64,000 nucleotides of DNA from Pseudaeromonas sharmana (GTDB taxonomy: Bacteria; Pseudomonadota; Gammaproteobacteria; Enterobacterales; Aeromonadaceae). Of the stretch, positions 1 through 9,510 are shown piece after piece (position 1 is the stretch's first letter; the number at the start of each line of letters is the position of its first letter). The translations under genes were made by a program, and so were the position numbers. Under the pieces are notes generated by a model that had not been told where the DNA came from, ran no database searches, and saw only the letters and a program-made list of their open reading frames with translations. The DNA lies in NCBI RefSeq assembly GCF_042649925.1, contig NZ_JBHSAF010000014.1, forward strand, positions 868,001 to 932,000, given 5' to 3'.

Positions 1-130
1 CACAATAATCAATGCGCACTATCTCGACTAAGGCCTGGTCACTTCTGTCATGAATTTTCAAACAGATGTAATTGACGGAAATATCTTTCGCTCTTTTTAT
101 GATATTGCGCAATTTAGACCGGGTTTACAG

Positions 131-158
131 TTGACTCACACCCCGGTTCTTGTAAATT
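131..158 (+). promoter_or_regulatory. Candidate sigma-70 promoter for gapdh
   Basis: A TTGACT -35 box at 131-136 and a TAAATT -10 box at 153-158 are separated by 16 bp. This would place the transcript start near 165 and leave a 5' leader of about 40 nt before the ATG at 204. The rest of 1-203 holds no gene that I can see. The match is by eye only. Confidence 0.45.
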
Positions 159-203
159 TACTAGCGGATTTTTTCTGTTGAACAACAAACGTTGGGTACA
201 ACT

Positions 204-1205
204 ATGACTATCAAAGTAGGTATTAACGGTTTCGGCCGTATCGGTCGCTTCGTATTCCGCGCTTCTTTCGAGCGTGCAGATCTGGGCATTGAAGTTGTCG
301 GTATCAACGACCTGATCGACGTTGAGTACATGGCTTACATGCTGAAGTACGACTCAACTCACGGTCGTTTCAAGGGCACCGTAGAAGTTAAGGATGGCAA
401 CCTGGTCGTTAACGGTAAGACCGTTCGTGTTACTGCAGAACGTGACCCGGCTAACCTGAAGTGGGATGCTATCGGTGTTGACGTTGTTGCCGAAGGTACT
501 GGTCTGTTCCTGGACGACGCTACCGCTCGCAAGCACATCACTGCTGGCGCCAAGAAGGTTGTCATGACTGGTCCGTCCAAGGACGCTACCCCGATGTTCG
601 TAATGGGTGTTAACCACACCGAATACGCTGGTCAAGACATCGTCTCCAACGCTTCTTGCACCACCAACTGTCTGGCTCCGATCGCCAAGGTTCTGAACGA
701 CACTTGGGGTATCGAATCCGGTCTGATGACCACTGTTCACGCTACCACTGCTACCCAGAAGACCGTTGATGGTCCGTCCGCTAAGGACTGGCGTGGTGGC
801 CGCGGCGCGGCTCAAAACATCATCCCGTCATCTACCGGCGCTGCTAAGGCTGTTGGCGTAGTTATCCCTGAACTGAAGGGCAAGCTGACTGGCATGGCCT
901 TCCGTGTTCCGACTCCGGACGTTTCTGTTGTTGACCTGACCGTCAACCTGAAGAAGCCCGCCAAGTACGAAGACATCTGTGCTGCAATGAAGGCTGCTTC
1001 TGAAGGCGCGATGAAGGGTGTTCTGGGTTACACCACTGATGAAGTTGTTTCCAATGACTTCGTCGGCGAAACCTGCACCTCTGTATTCGATGCCAAGGCT
1101 GGTATCCAGCTGACCGATACTTTCGTTAAGGTTGTATCTTGGTACGACAACGAAATCGGTTACTCAAACAAGGTTCTGGAGCTGATCGCTCACATCTCCA
1201 AGTAA
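204..1205 (+). CDS. gapA: Type I glyceraldehyde-3-phosphate dehydrogenase
   Basis: This glycolytic enzyme oxidises glyceraldehyde-3-phosphate to 1,3-bisphosphoglycerate with NAD+ and phosphate in the cytosol. The N-terminal Rossmann motif GINGFGRIGR and the catalytic cysteine motif SNASCTTNC are present, and the C-terminal SWYDNEIGYS motif closes the fold. At 333 aa it matches the usual 330-335 aa. An in-frame TTG at 192 would add four residues, but the ATG at 204 gives the family's normal start, MTIKVGINGF. Lysine is encoded almost only by AAG, which fits the several Lys(CUU) tRNAs at 5.6-6.4 kb and suggests high expression. It is followed directly by a strong terminator, so it is probably monocistronic. 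Confidence 0.97.
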   Translation: MTIKVGINGFGRIGRFVFRASFERADLGIEVVGINDLIDVEYMAYMLKYDSTHGRFKGTVEVKDGNLVVNGKTVRVTAERDPANLKWDAIGVDVVAEGTGLFLDDATARKHITAGAKKVVMTGPSKDATPMFVMGVNHTEYAGQDIVSNASCTTNCLAPIAKVLNDTWGIESGLMTTVHATTATQKTVDGPSAKDWRGGRGAAQNIIPSSTGAAKAVGVVIPELKGKLTGMAFRVPTPDVSVVDLTVNLKKPAKYEDICAAMKAASEGAMKGVLGYTTDEVVSNDFVGETCTSVFDAKAGIQLTDTFVKVVSWYDNEIGYSNKVLELIAHISK

Positions 1206-1233
1206 TTGGAGTTTGAGAGAGACATACTCATAG

Positions 1234-1258
1234 AGGCGGCCAATTGGCCGCCTTTTTT
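1234..1258 (+). terminator. Rho-independent terminator of gapA
   Basis: Perfect 8-bp stem AGGCGGCC/GGCCGCCT around an AATT loop, followed by six T residues. It lies 28 bp after the gapA stop codon and just before the yeaD ribosome binding site. Confidence 0.9.
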
Positions 1259-1275
1259 GTTTGTGGAGTAGAGAC

Positions 1276-2169
1276 ATGCAAGAACAATTACAACTGACTA
1301 CCCTGCGTCAACTCACCGCCTCTGTCACTCTCGCACGCAATGCTGCGGGAATGGAGTTCCTCGTTGTCAAGCGTCAGGAAAGCGAAGCCATCATCAGTCT
1401 GTTTGGCGCGCACGTGCTGCATTATGCCCCTGCTGGTGAAAGCCCCTGGCTCTGGCTGAGCAAGGACGCCATTCTTGATGGCAGTCGCGGTATTCGCGGT
1501 GGCATCCCTCTTTGCTGGCCCTGGTTCGGTCCGGCACCTGCACGGGTGGGCGCAGGTAAACCCCAACACGGCTTTGCCCGGAGCATGCACTGGCAACTGG
1601 ACGGCATCAACGATCTACAAGAGAGCACCCTGCTGCATATGTCACTGCACGCAAGCGACGAAAGCCGTGCTATCTGGCCTCATAACTTTACGCTCGAACT
1701 GGATATATGCATCAGTAACGAACTCACACTGCTGCTCAACTCCATCAACACAGATAGCACATCATGGTGTTATTCCGGCGCGCTACACACCTATTTTGAG
1801 TCAGTCGCTACCGAGCAGGTTCACATCGATGGCATCGGCGCTATCTATGCCGACAAGCTGCAGCAAGGAAAACAGTGCGAAGAGCAGGCATTCGCTCTAA
1901 CGGGACCGGTAGATCGCGTCTATCTGCACCCCGAGCACCAGGTACTCCTTCGCACTGGCACAACCGACCTCCTACTGGATAACCACAATGCAGACTCCAT
2001 TGTCGTCTGGAACCCGTGGCACCAGGGCGCAGCTGGCATGGTAGACTTCGATAACGAGGGCTGGAAAACGATGATCTGCGTGGAAACGGCCATCACTGCG
2101 GCCGATGGTGTCGAGGTCGCCCCCGATGAACAGCACTTGCTGGGCGTGACCATCAAGCGCAACGGTTGA
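1276..2169 (+). CDS. yeaD: D-hexose-6-phosphate mutarotase (YeaD-like aldose-1-epimerase family)
   Basis: The protein is predicted to interconvert the alpha and beta anomers of glucose-6-phosphate-type sugars in the cytosol. The 297-aa product has the family landmarks RGGIPLCWPWFG near residue 78 and HGFAR about 25 residues later, which line the sugar pocket. The length is close to E. coli YeaD (294 aa). The ATG at 1276 follows a GGAG ribosome binding site at the right distance; an in-frame TTG at 1261 lacks one. It sits directly behind gapA, the same association as in enterobacteria, but is separated from it by a terminator. Confidence 0.88.
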   Translation: MQEQLQLTTLRQLTASVTLARNAAGMEFLVVKRQESEAIISLFGAHVLHYAPAGESPWLWLSKDAILDGSRGIRGGIPLCWPWFGPAPARVGAGKPQHGFARSMHWQLDGINDLQESTLLHMSLHASDESRAIWPHNFTLELDICISNELTLLLNSINTDSTSWCYSGALHTYFESVATEQVHIDGIGAIYADKLQQGKQCEEQAFALTGPVDRVYLHPEHQVLLRTGTTDLLLDNHNADSIVVWNPWHQGAAGMVDFDNEGWKTMICVETAITAADGVEVAPDEQHLLGVTIKRNG

Positions 2170-2180
2170 GCGATACCAAG

Positions 2181-2206
2181 TTAAAAGGCCCTGATGGGCC
2201 TTTTAA
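2181..2206. terminator. Bidirectional terminator between yeaD and nadA
   Basis: An 11-bp inverted repeat, TTAAAAGGCCC/GGGCCTTTTAA, encloses a TGAT loop. A-rich and T-rich arms let it serve both convergent genes. The nadA stop codon (2203-2205, minus strand) lies inside the right arm. Confidence 0.75.
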
Positions 2207-3258
2207 ATATTGCTGCTGACCTTATGCTGCAATTGGGCCGCAAAATCTAACATACGACGCAGGGGCACCAATGCGCGTTGACGTACCGACTCTTCAACAA
2301 AGATTTCGTGTCCACCCTCTTCACTCAATGCCGAATGAATAGCTACCAGCCCATTCATTGCCATCCATGGGCAGTGCGCGCAGCTGCGACACGTGGCGCC
2401 ATCGCCCCCTGTCGGAGCTTCTATCATCACCTTGTCTGGACAGGCTTGTTGCATCTTGTAAAAAATACCGCGGTCTGTGGCCACAATCAGTGTCTTGTGC
2501 GGTAAAACTTGAGCGGCCTTGATAAGTTGGCTGGTTGAACCGACAGCATCGGCGATGGCTATAACCGCCTCAGGCGACTCGGGATGCACTAACACAGCGG
2601 CATCAGGGTAGCGAGCCTTTAATTCGAGCAGTGCCCGCGACTTAAACTCATCATGGACGATACAGGCCGCCTGCCAGCGCAGCATGTCTGCCCCTGTCTT
2701 CTTGGCGATATACGCGCCGAGGTGACGATCGGGAGCCCAGATGATCTGCTTACCTTCAGCATCCAGGTGCTCAATTAGCTCAACAGCAATACTCGAAGTG
2801 ACAATCCAATCCGCGCGGGCTTTCACCTCAACCGAGGTGTTGGCATAGACAACCACAGTGTGATCTGGATGTGCATCGCAAAAGGCAGAGAAGGCCTCAG
2901 CAGGACAACCTAAATCCAGTGAACATTCCGCCTTGAGTGTTGGCATTAACACTCGTTTCTCAGGACTGAGAATTTTGGCGGTTTCTCCCATGAAGCGAAC
3001 ACCGGCGATGATCAAGGTATCAGCCTGATGCTGCTGACCAAACTTAGCCATCTCAAGAGAGTCACCGACAAAACCACCGGTCTCCTCAGCCAAGGCCTGG
3101 ATCTCTGGGTCGGTATAGTAATGAGCGATCAAAACAGCATTATGCTGTCCCAATAATGCCCGGATCCTGGCCTTGTAGTCATCCTGCTGCTCAGTGGATA
3201 ACGGGATTGGCTTTGGGGGAAATGGGTAATCCAAGGCGGAGACTTCAATACTGCTCAT
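2203..3258 (-). CDS. nadA: Quinolinate synthase NadA
   Basis: NadA condenses iminoaspartate with dihydroxyacetone phosphate to form quinolinate in de novo NAD synthesis, using a [4Fe-4S] cluster. Cluster ligands are seen in ECSLDLGCP, ACIVHDEF and the C-terminal TCRSCAHCPW. Substrate motifs AHYYTDPEIQ and VRFMGETAKIL are also intact. The chosen start gives MSSIEVSALDYPFPPKP and 351 aa, matching E. coli (347 aa); an upstream in-frame ATG at 3357 would add 33 unrelated residues and overlap the neighbouring gene's leader. In E. coli nadA likewise lies next to the Lys/Val tRNA cluster; here a chemoreceptor gene has been inserted between them. Confidence 0.95.
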   Translation of the reverse strand: MSSIEVSALDYPFPPKPIPLSTEQQDDYKARIRALLGQHNAVLIAHYYTDPEIQALAEETGGFVGDSLEMAKFGQQHQADTLIIAGVRFMGETAKILSPEKRVLMPTLKAECSLDLGCPAEAFSAFCDAHPDHTVVVYANTSVEVKARADWIVTSSIAVELIEHLDAEGKQIIWAPDRHLGAYIAKKTGADMLRWQAACIVHDEFKSRALLELKARYPDAAVLVHPESPEAVIAIADAVGSTSQLIKAAQVLPHKTLIVATDRGIFYKMQQACPDKVMIEAPTGGDGATCRSCAHCPWMAMNGLVAIHSALSEEGGHEIFVEESVRQRALVPLRRMLDFAAQLQHKVSSNI

Positions 3259-3386
3259 CTTCCAACGTCCATAAAAGCTTTTTCTGACCTGATTATACCG
3301 ATAGCCTTTGAGATCCCCAAACATTGCATCCGCGCCCACCAACAAGAACAGAATCAACTACGCTGATAAAAACAGCGGAGGTGGCA

Positions 3387-5522
3387 ATGCGCGAACTATC
3401 CTTGAGAACCAAATTATTCCTGTTTGTAACGCTGATTCTGTTGCTTAGCAGCGCAATTACCACCGCCATCCTCTGGCAATCACTTCATAAAGCCAATACA
3501 CAGATTGTTACTACAGTAACCACGGCTCAGGCCCAGGAAGTTAATAACAGTTTGGTAGGAACGAGCGGAATTTATGGGGAACAAATAGCGACATTCATAA
3601 ACCAGGCCTATCAAGTTCCGATGATGGTAAGTCAGTCGCTAGCTCAAGGTTTTGCGGTACCGGAATTGGCCCTGTCTCGACCACAGCTGGAAAATCAGCT
3701 TCGTGGAATCATTACCGGCAATCCGACTATCAGTTCTATTTATACCCAGTTTGAGGCTAATGGCTATATCGATAAGGACGAGCAGTGGCTAGCTGGTGAT
3801 ACCTCTCATTCGGTATCTGGTAAAGGATCCCTGGAGATTTACTTCATCCACGACCGTGAAGGCGCAGTGGTGCAACAGGCGATTGATGAGGCAACCAGTG
3901 CGGCAAAATACGACACCAGCCTCAATGAGTTTGGTATCCGAAATGCCGAATGGTATCTCTGTGCAAAAGACACCCTCAGGCCTTGCTTGATGGAGCCTTA
4001 TTTATACGAGATTAGTCCAGGCTACAGCGAACTGATGACCAGTCTGACGGTGCCCATTCTACGCACTGGCAAATTTGTTGGCGTCGCGGGGGTCGACCTG
4101 AACCTGCCTAACTTCCAATCATTGACCGAACAGCTCGCTGGCTCCCTCTATCAGGGTAAAAGTCAGGTGTTATTATTGAGCAGCAAAAAGCTCATTGTGG
4201 CCAGTAGCGACCACAAGGACAAACTGGGACGACCATTCCGCGAGCTGCCAGCTGAGGAACAGGCAGCCTGGTCTGCAGGCCTTGATTCCCAAAAAACACA
4301 GTGGCAATCCACGGATAGGCTTTTTGCCCAATATCCCGTCACGATCCCGTTTTCCTCGCAACAATGGACCTTGTTGGTCTCTGTCCCCAAACAAGAGGCT
4401 CTGGCGCAGGCCAATAAGATCGCGACCGAACTGGATACATTAGTGACCGGTGTTGGCAGCAGGCAGATCCTGATCGGTGCAACAATTACTGTCATGTCAC
4501 TGATTGTCTTGATGGTTCTGCTAGCCAGCATTGCCTCACCAATCCGAACAATTACCCAGCACGTTGCCGAACTGACCTCTGCAGAAGGTGATCTGACCCG
4601 CCAGATTACGGTCCACAGCCATGCTGAGTTGATCGCGCTGTCTAATAGCTTGAATCAGTTTATTAATAAACTACGCGTCATGGTGCTCGAATTGAAACAC
4701 ATTGAACAGGATGTGTCTCAGGAGGCTGAACAGGTCAGTCAAATTGCCATCGAGATCGATGCCAGTGTCGAGATGCAACACCGGGAGGTTGATAATGTTG
4801 TTACCGCCATGCATCAAATGAGTACGACTGCCCGTGATGTTGCCTGTTATGCTGCGGAGGCTGCATCCGAATCTGACAAGGCAACAGCACTGACACATGG
4901 TTCTCAACAAGCAATGGCTGAAACACGTGGCCAGATTGAACAATTGGCCGTCGATATGAACACCGCCAATGCCGCAATCGGTCAAGTTGCCGCCTGCAGT
5001 AATAACATTAATCATATCCTTGAAGTTATCCGCAACATTGCTGAACAAACCAATCTATTGGCACTCAATGCCGCCATTGAGGCTGCCAGAGCCGGTGACA
5101 TGGGACGGGGTTTTGCGGTCGTTGCAGACGAAGTTAGAGCATTGGCAAATAAAACTCGCGCGTCAACAGACGAAATTGGCAATCTGATCAGCGACCTGCA
5201 ACAAGAGGTCAACAAAACGACCGGTATTATCAATTCCGGCGTGACCAAAACAGGCACAACCGTCAGCAGCGCCAACCAAGCCTACGAATTATTGATGGAG
5301 GTGGTTGCCCAGATTCAGGGGATGAACGATCACATTACTCAAGTTGCAACAGCCGCAGAAGAGCAGAGCTCCGTCAGTGAGGAGATCAACCAAAATCTGA
5401 CCCGTATAGGTGATGCCGCGACCGACTTGGCTCAGCTGGCTCGTCGTGCCAGTAGTGGCGGTCATGGCCTTGCAGATCAGGTCCGTCGCCTGGAGCAACA
5501 ACTCAGCAGACTCAGAACCTGA
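3387..5522 (+). CDS. Methyl-accepting chemotaxis protein
   Basis: This is an inner-membrane chemoreceptor of about 711 aa that passes ligand signals to CheA/CheW. One membrane segment lies at about residues 10-30, followed by a long periplasmic sensor (about 31-360) of double-Cache appearance, a second segment (about 361-382), a HAMP domain (about 384-430) and the signalling helix bundle. The conserved hairpin tip reads NIAEQTNLLALNAAIEAARA (from about residue 549), then GRGFAVVADEVRALA. The sensor contains two cysteines 8 residues apart (YLCAKDTLRPC) that could form a disulfide. There is no C-terminal CheR-tethering pentapeptide. The ATG at 3387 follows a good GGAGG site; the frame is open further upstream without one. 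The ligand is unknown. Confidence 0.9.
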   Translation: MRELSLRTKLFLFVTLILLLSSAITTAILWQSLHKANTQIVTTVTTAQAQEVNNSLVGTSGIYGEQIATFINQAYQVPMMVSQSLAQGFAVPELALSRPQLENQLRGIITGNPTISSIYTQFEANGYIDKDEQWLAGDTSHSVSGKGSLEIYFIHDREGAVVQQAIDEATSAAKYDTSLNEFGIRNAEWYLCAKDTLRPCLMEPYLYEISPGYSELMTSLTVPILRTGKFVGVAGVDLNLPNFQSLTEQLAGSLYQGKSQVLLLSSKKLIVASSDHKDKLGRPFRELPAEEQAAWSAGLDSQKTQWQSTDRLFAQYPVTIPFSSQQWTLLVSVPKQEALAQANKIATELDTLVTGVGSRQILIGATITVMSLIVLMVLLASIASPIRTITQHVAELTSAEGDLTRQITVHSHAELIALSNSLNQFINKLRVMVLELKHIEQDVSQEAEQVSQIAIEIDASVEMQHREVDNVVTAMHQMSTTARDVACYAAEAASESDKATALTHGSQQAMAETRGQIEQLAVDMNTANAAIGQVAACSNNINHILEVIRNIAEQTNLLALNAAIEAARAGDMGRGFAVVADEVRALANKTRASTDEIGNLISDLQQEVNKTTGIINSGVTKTGTTVSSANQAYELLMEVVAQIQGMNDHITQVATAAEEQSSVSEEINQNLTRIGDAATDLAQLARRASSGGHGLADQVRRLEQQLSRLRT

Positions 5523-5536
5523 CCTGCCCGCATAAC

Positions 5537-5563
5537 AAAAAGGCCCGCTGCTGCGGGCCTTTT
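5537..5563. terminator. Terminator shared by the chemoreceptor gene and the tRNA operon
   Basis: An 8-bp stem AGGCCCGC/GCGGGCCT with a TGCT loop is flanked by AAAA on the left and TTTT on the right. It can stop transcription from the plus-strand chemoreceptor and from the minus-strand tRNA cluster. Confidence 0.85.
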
Positions 5564-5566
5564 CAA

Positions 5567-5642
<76 letters not shown>

Positions 5643-5651
5643 TTGATATGA

Positions 5652-5727
5652 TGGTGGGTCGTGAAGGATTCGAACCTTCGACCAACGGATTAAAAGTCCG
5701 CTGCTCTACCGACTGAGCTAACGACCC
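5652..5727 (-). tRNA. tRNA-Lys (UUU)
   Basis: A 76-nt cloverleaf with encoded CCA. The anticodon loop is CTTTTAA, giving UUU. It carries a different anticodon stem and acceptor (GGGTCGT) from the CUU copies. Confidence 0.95.
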
Positions 5728-5736
5728 ATCTTAAAC

Positions 5737-5812
5737 TGGTGGTCGCTACTGGGATCGAACCAGTGACCCCCTCCTTGTAAGGGAGGTGCTCTCCCAGCTG
5801 AGCTAAGCGACC
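5737..5812 (-). tRNA. tRNA-Val (UAC)
   Basis: A 76-nt cloverleaf with encoded CCA. The anticodon loop CTTACAA gives UAC, and it resembles E. coli valT. Confidence 0.95.
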
Positions 5813-5895
5813 TGGGACTAACTAGTGGGTTACGTAAATGGTTCGCTTCTCGAACTCATCTCCGACAACACTGTGTTTTTGTTAACACACTAAAC

Positions 5896-5971
<76 letters not shown>

Positions 5972-5980
5972 ATTTAAAAC

Positions 5981-6056
5981 TGGTGGTCGCTACTGGGATC
6001 GAACCAGTGACCCCCTCCTTGTAAGGGAGGTGCTCTCCCAGCTGAGCTAAGCGACC
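5981..6056 (-). tRNA. tRNA-Val (UAC)
   Basis: Identical to the copy at 5737-5812. Anticodon UAC, CCA encoded. Confidence 0.95.
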
Positions 6057-6139
6057 TGGGACTAACTAGTGGGTTGCGTAAATGGTTCGCGCCGCGAACT
6101 CATCTCCGACAACACTGTGTTTTTGTTAACACACTAAAC

Positions 6140-6215
<76 letters not shown>

Positions 6216-6225
6216 ATTTTAAAAC

Positions 6226-6301
6226 TGGTGGTCGCTACTGGGATCGAACCAGTGACCCCCTCCTTGTAAGGGAGGTGCTCTCCCAGCTGAGCTAAGCGAC
6301 C
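6226..6301 (-). tRNA. tRNA-Val (UAC)
   Basis: Third Val(UAC) copy, CCA encoded. It is followed toward the left by the Lys copy of the second long repeat. Confidence 0.95.
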
Positions 6302-6310
6302 TGGGATATC

Positions 6311-6386
<76 letters not shown>

Positions 6387-6396
6387 ATTTTGAAAC

Positions 6397-6472
6397 TGGT
6401 GGTCGCTACTGGGATCGAACCAGTGACCCCCTCCTTGTAAGGGAGGTGCTCTCCCAGCTGAGCTAAGCGACC
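6397..6472 (-). tRNA. tRNA-Val (UAC)
   Basis: Fourth Val(UAC) copy, identical to the others. Confidence 0.95.
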
Positions 6473-6482
6473 TGGGAATATC

Positions 6483-6558
6483 TGGTGGGTCGTGCGGGAT
6501 TCGAACCTGCGACCAATTGATTAAAAGTCAACTGCTCTACCGACTGAGCTAACGACCC
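6483..6558 (-). tRNA. tRNA-Lys (UUU)
   Basis: Anticodon loop CTTTTAA gives UUU. It is the first gene of the operon in the direction of transcription, and its sequence is close to E. coli tRNA-Lys. Confidence 0.95.
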
Positions 6559-6611
6559 ACTCATTTTGTCACCACTTTTCCGCTTTCGCTTCCTGGCGCT
6601 GACGGCGGCTT

Positions 6612-6639
6612 ATATTACGGATTTGACTGCCTGACGCAA
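6612..6639 (-). promoter_or_regulatory. Candidate promoter of the Lys/Val tRNA operon
   Basis: On the minus strand TTGCGT (6634-6639) and TAATAT (6612-6617) are spaced by 16 bp. A GC-rich stretch follows the -10 box, as in stable-RNA promoters. It lies between cpoB and the first tRNA, so the tRNAs can be expressed independently of tol-pal. Confidence 0.4.
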
Positions 6640-6715
6640 CAGAAACTTCAAGTTTTTTGTCTGTTTGGTCAGGCTTCATCCAATACTGCTATTTTTCGCT
6701 CAATCCAGCAGCGTT

Positions 6716-7489
6716 CTACTTCGCATTGAGTGCTTTTTGCGCAAGTTGCGCCGACGGGGTGTCCGGATACTGCTTCATGACCAGTTGGAAGAACTTACTG
6801 GCTTTATCCTTATCACCTTCACTCAAACTGATCATACCTAATTTGAGCAGAGCCTCAGGCCGCTTGGCGGAATCTTTGAATTTTTGAGCCACGACTAAAA
6901 AGTTGGTCTTGGCTCCATCCTTGTCACCCTGATTATACAGCAGTTGACCCAGCCAATAGTGCGCATTTGAAGCCAAACTGGAGTCTGGATACTTGCTGAT
7001 GAAACTTTGAAATGCCGGAACGGCTTTCGCAAAGTCTTTGTCCTTCATCACCAGATTTACAGCCGCTTCATACGCTTGTGTCTCTTCAGCTGACGCTGGT
7101 TTCGTTGCAGGCGCTGGAGTTACTGTGGTTTGTGGCGATGCAGCCGAGGCGGTGGTGTTAGCAGCGGTTGCCCCCGCACCACTGGCTACTGCTGTCGGTG
7201 GTGAGCTCTTGAGCTTATCCAGCTCCTGATACAACCCTTTTTGGCGATCAGTAGCCTGTTGCAACTTGTAATTGGCTTCCTCGAGGCTACCTCGAAGTTG
7301 ACGGACTTCTTCAGCCAGGGAGTCAATTTGTTGCTGCAAATCATTCTGCATCATGTTGCGGGAATTGACTAACTTCTCGAGCTTATCAAGGCGTTCCTCA
7401 ACAGATAGATCATCTGCATGAGCCCAAGACACGCCACATGAAAAAAGAGCGGCCATAACGGCCGCTTTTATCATTACGGTATTCATCAA
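6716..7489 (-). CDS. cpoB: Cell division coordinator CpoB (YbgF), Tol-Pal associated
   Basis: CpoB is a periplasmic TPR protein that links the Tol machine to PBP1B-driven septal peptidoglycan synthesis. The 257-aa product has an N-terminal signal peptide ending near AHA-DD, a coiled-coil trimerisation segment (about residues 28-95), a Ser/Thr/Ala-rich linker, and TPR repeats in the C-terminal half (YPDSSLASNAHYWLGQLLYN, then YPDTPSAQLAQKAL). It begins 10 bp after pal and is the last gene of the tol-pal operon, as in E. coli. Confidence 0.92.
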   Translation of the reverse strand: MMNTVMIKAAVMAALFSCGVSWAHADDLSVEERLDKLEKLVNSRNMMQNDLQQQIDSLAEEVRQLRGSLEEANYKLQQATDRQKGLYQELDKLKSSPPTAVASGAGATAANTTASAASPQTTVTPAPATKPASAEETQAYEAAVNLVMKDKDFAKAVPAFQSFISKYPDSSLASNAHYWLGQLLYNQGDKDGAKTNFLVVAQKFKDSAKRPEALLKLGMISLSEGDKDKASKFFQLVMKQYPDTPSAQLAQKALNAK

Positions 7490-7499
7490 CCGCTAAACC

Positions 7500-8006
7500 T
7501 TAGTAGACCAGAACAGCGCGACGGTTCTTGGCGAACGCATCGTCAGAGTGGTTAGGATCTGCCGGCTTCTCTTCGCCATAGCTGACAACGGACAGCTGCA
7601 TGGCATCAACGCCGAGGTTCTGCAGATACTTGGCAACAGCCTTAGCACGACGCTCACCCAGAGCGATGTTGTACTCCGGGGTGCCACGTTCGTCAGTATG
7701 GCCTTCTACCAATACCTTGATGTTGGCATGTTCACGCAGGAAATTGGCGTGAGCTTGCAGCAGTTCTGCATATTGGTTTTCGATAGCATCTTGGTCGAAA
7801 CCGAAGTAGATAGTGTTCTCTTGACGCAGAGCTTCATACTTCTGACGCATTTGCTCATCAGCGGACAAACCTTGATCAGCAGTACCCAATGTTTCCATAC
7901 CTTGTTCTTGTACACCAGCACCGGAATCTTCGGTGCTAGAGCAAGCAGCCAGTGTGAACATCGGCAGAGCGATCATCAAGCTTTTCAGCAGAGTGTTGAG
8001 TTGCAT
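7500..8006 (-). CDS. pal: Peptidoglycan-associated lipoprotein Pal
   Basis: Pal is an outer-membrane lipoprotein that binds peptidoglycan and is recruited by TolB/TolA to constricting septa. The 168-aa product has a lipoprotein signal with lipobox LAAC and an OmpA-like C-terminal domain with GHTDERGTPEYNIALGERRA, including the diaminopimelate-binding Asp and Arg. The ATG at 8006 is preceded by AAGGA and gives MQLNTLLKS; an ATG at 8021 in frame has no good ribosome site. It lies 28 bp downstream of tolB. Confidence 0.95.
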   Translation of the reverse strand: MQLNTLLKSLMIALPMFTLAACSSTEDSGAGVQEQGMETLGTADQGLSADEQMRQKYEALRQENTIYFGFDQDAIENQYAELLQAHANFLREHANIKVLVEGHTDERGTPEYNIALGERRAKAVAKYLQNLGVDAMQLSVVSYGEEKPADPNHSDDAFAKNRRAVLVY

Positions 8007-8034
8007 CTTATGTCCTTGCATATTCTATTGAGGG

Positions 8035-9336
8035 TTAGTTCAGGAACGGCGACCAAGCTGGCGCGCGAACCTCTCCATTGGTAGAAGGTAGATTTGCCTT
8101 GAAACGACCGTCGGCCGAAACCAAAGCCAATCCCTTTCTACCTTGGTAGATGGTGCTATAAATAATCATGCTTCCGTTTGGAGCCACACTCGGTGATTCG
8201 TCCAGTGATGTCTGGGTCAACACATAGACAGCACCTGACTCCAGATCCTGCCGGGCAATACGGTATTGCCCATTCACCCGGCTGACCATGACCACTGACT
8301 TACCGTCCGGGCTCATGGATGCCGCCAGATTCATATCGCCTTCCCACGTCAGACGCTGGGTCTGACCTGAGGCCAAATCTACTCTATAAATTTGTGGTTT
8401 GCCACCCCTCTCGGAGGTGAACACCAGGCTCCGGCCGTCAGGTGCCCAGGAGGGTTCGGTATCGATGGCCCGATCGGCAGTAACACGTGTCAATTGACGA
8501 CTACCGATGTCCAGAACATAAATATCCGGTTGACCATCCTTGGAAAGAACCAACGCCAGCTTGCTGCCATCGGGTGACCACTCAGGAGCACCGTTGATAC
8601 CAGGATAGGAGGCAACCATGGTGCGGGAACGATCGTAGATGCCTTGGACATAAATGGCTGGAGTACGCTTTTCAAAACTGACGTATGCCAGCTTGCGCCC
8701 ATCCGGTGACCAAGAGGGTGACATCAATGGTTCGGGAGAACGCAACAATACACTCTCGTTGTAACCATCGTAATCTGCCACCATCAGATGGTACGGATAC
8801 TGAGTTCCCGGATGGAAGGAAACATAACTGATACGGGTCAAAAAGGCGCCACGCTCACCGGTCAGCTTCTCATAGACGATATCCGAGATACGATGCGCAA
8901 ATTGACGCAATTTCTTGGCAGGAACGACACTACTACCTGCTGTCAGCACGGTATTGGCATCACCCGCCTTGCCCTTCATGACATCAACCAGCTCAAAGCT
9001 GACTTTGTATTGACCGTCACCGGCAGGTTCGACCTGTCCCATCACCATGGCTTCGATGCCCATATTTGCCCAAATCGGGAAATTGACTTCGGTAGCCGTA
9101 GAAGGAGACTGCGGCATCTGGGTTCGAGCCAAAGGGGCAAACTTGCCACTGCGCATCAGGTCCGAGCTGATGACATTGGCTACATCTTCGGGTAAGCCAG
9201 ACGCTGAGGACTTGAATTGCGGAACAGCGACAGGACGGCCGCTATCGATACCACCTGTTACCAGTATCTGTAATTCGGCCATGGCCGACTGGCTTAATGC
9301 CAGATAAGCCAACAAGGCACCAATCAGTTTTTTCAT
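8035..9336 (-). CDS. tolB: Tol-Pal system protein TolB
   Basis: TolB is the periplasmic beta-propeller that shuttles between Pal and TolA. The product of about 433 aa has a signal peptide ending at SAMA-EL and an N-terminal TolA-binding domain. Repeated propeller strands follow, marked by WSPDGRKLAYVS, WSPDGSKLALVL, WAPDGRSLVFTS and similar. The chosen ATG at 9336 follows AGGTG; a GTG at 9342 is also possible. A gap of about 170 bp separates it from tolA, leaving room for its own promoter. Confidence 0.95.
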   Translation of the reverse strand: MKKLIGALLAYLALSQSAMAELQILVTGGIDSGRPVAVPQFKSSASGLPEDVANVISSDLMRSGKFAPLARTQMPQSPSTATEVNFPIWANMGIEAMVMGQVEPAGDGQYKVSFELVDVMKGKAGDANTVLTAGSSVVPAKKLRQFAHRISDIVYEKLTGERGAFLTRISYVSFHPGTQYPYHLMVADYDGYNESVLLRSPEPLMSPSWSPDGRKLAYVSFEKRTPAIYVQGIYDRSRTMVASYPGINGAPEWSPDGSKLALVLSKDGQPDIYVLDIGSRQLTRVTADRAIDTEPSWAPDGRSLVFTSERGGKPQIYRVDLASGQTQRLTWEGDMNLAASMSPDGKSVVMVSRVNGQYRIARQDLESGAVYVLTQTSLDESPSVAPNGSMIIYSTIYQGRKGLALVSADGRFKANLPSTNGEVRAPAWSPFLN

Positions 9337-9510
9337 CTTCACCTACTTTCCAGGTTGCAACGTGAGTAACAAAAATTGAATCCATCCCCCGACAAGACAG
9401 GGAGATTTCGATACCCATTTAAACGACCCCAGCCTAACACCTGAAACCGGGGCTGTGTACACACTTTAGCCTGGGTGCAGACAACACCGCTGCACCCTTT
9501 GCTATTCACC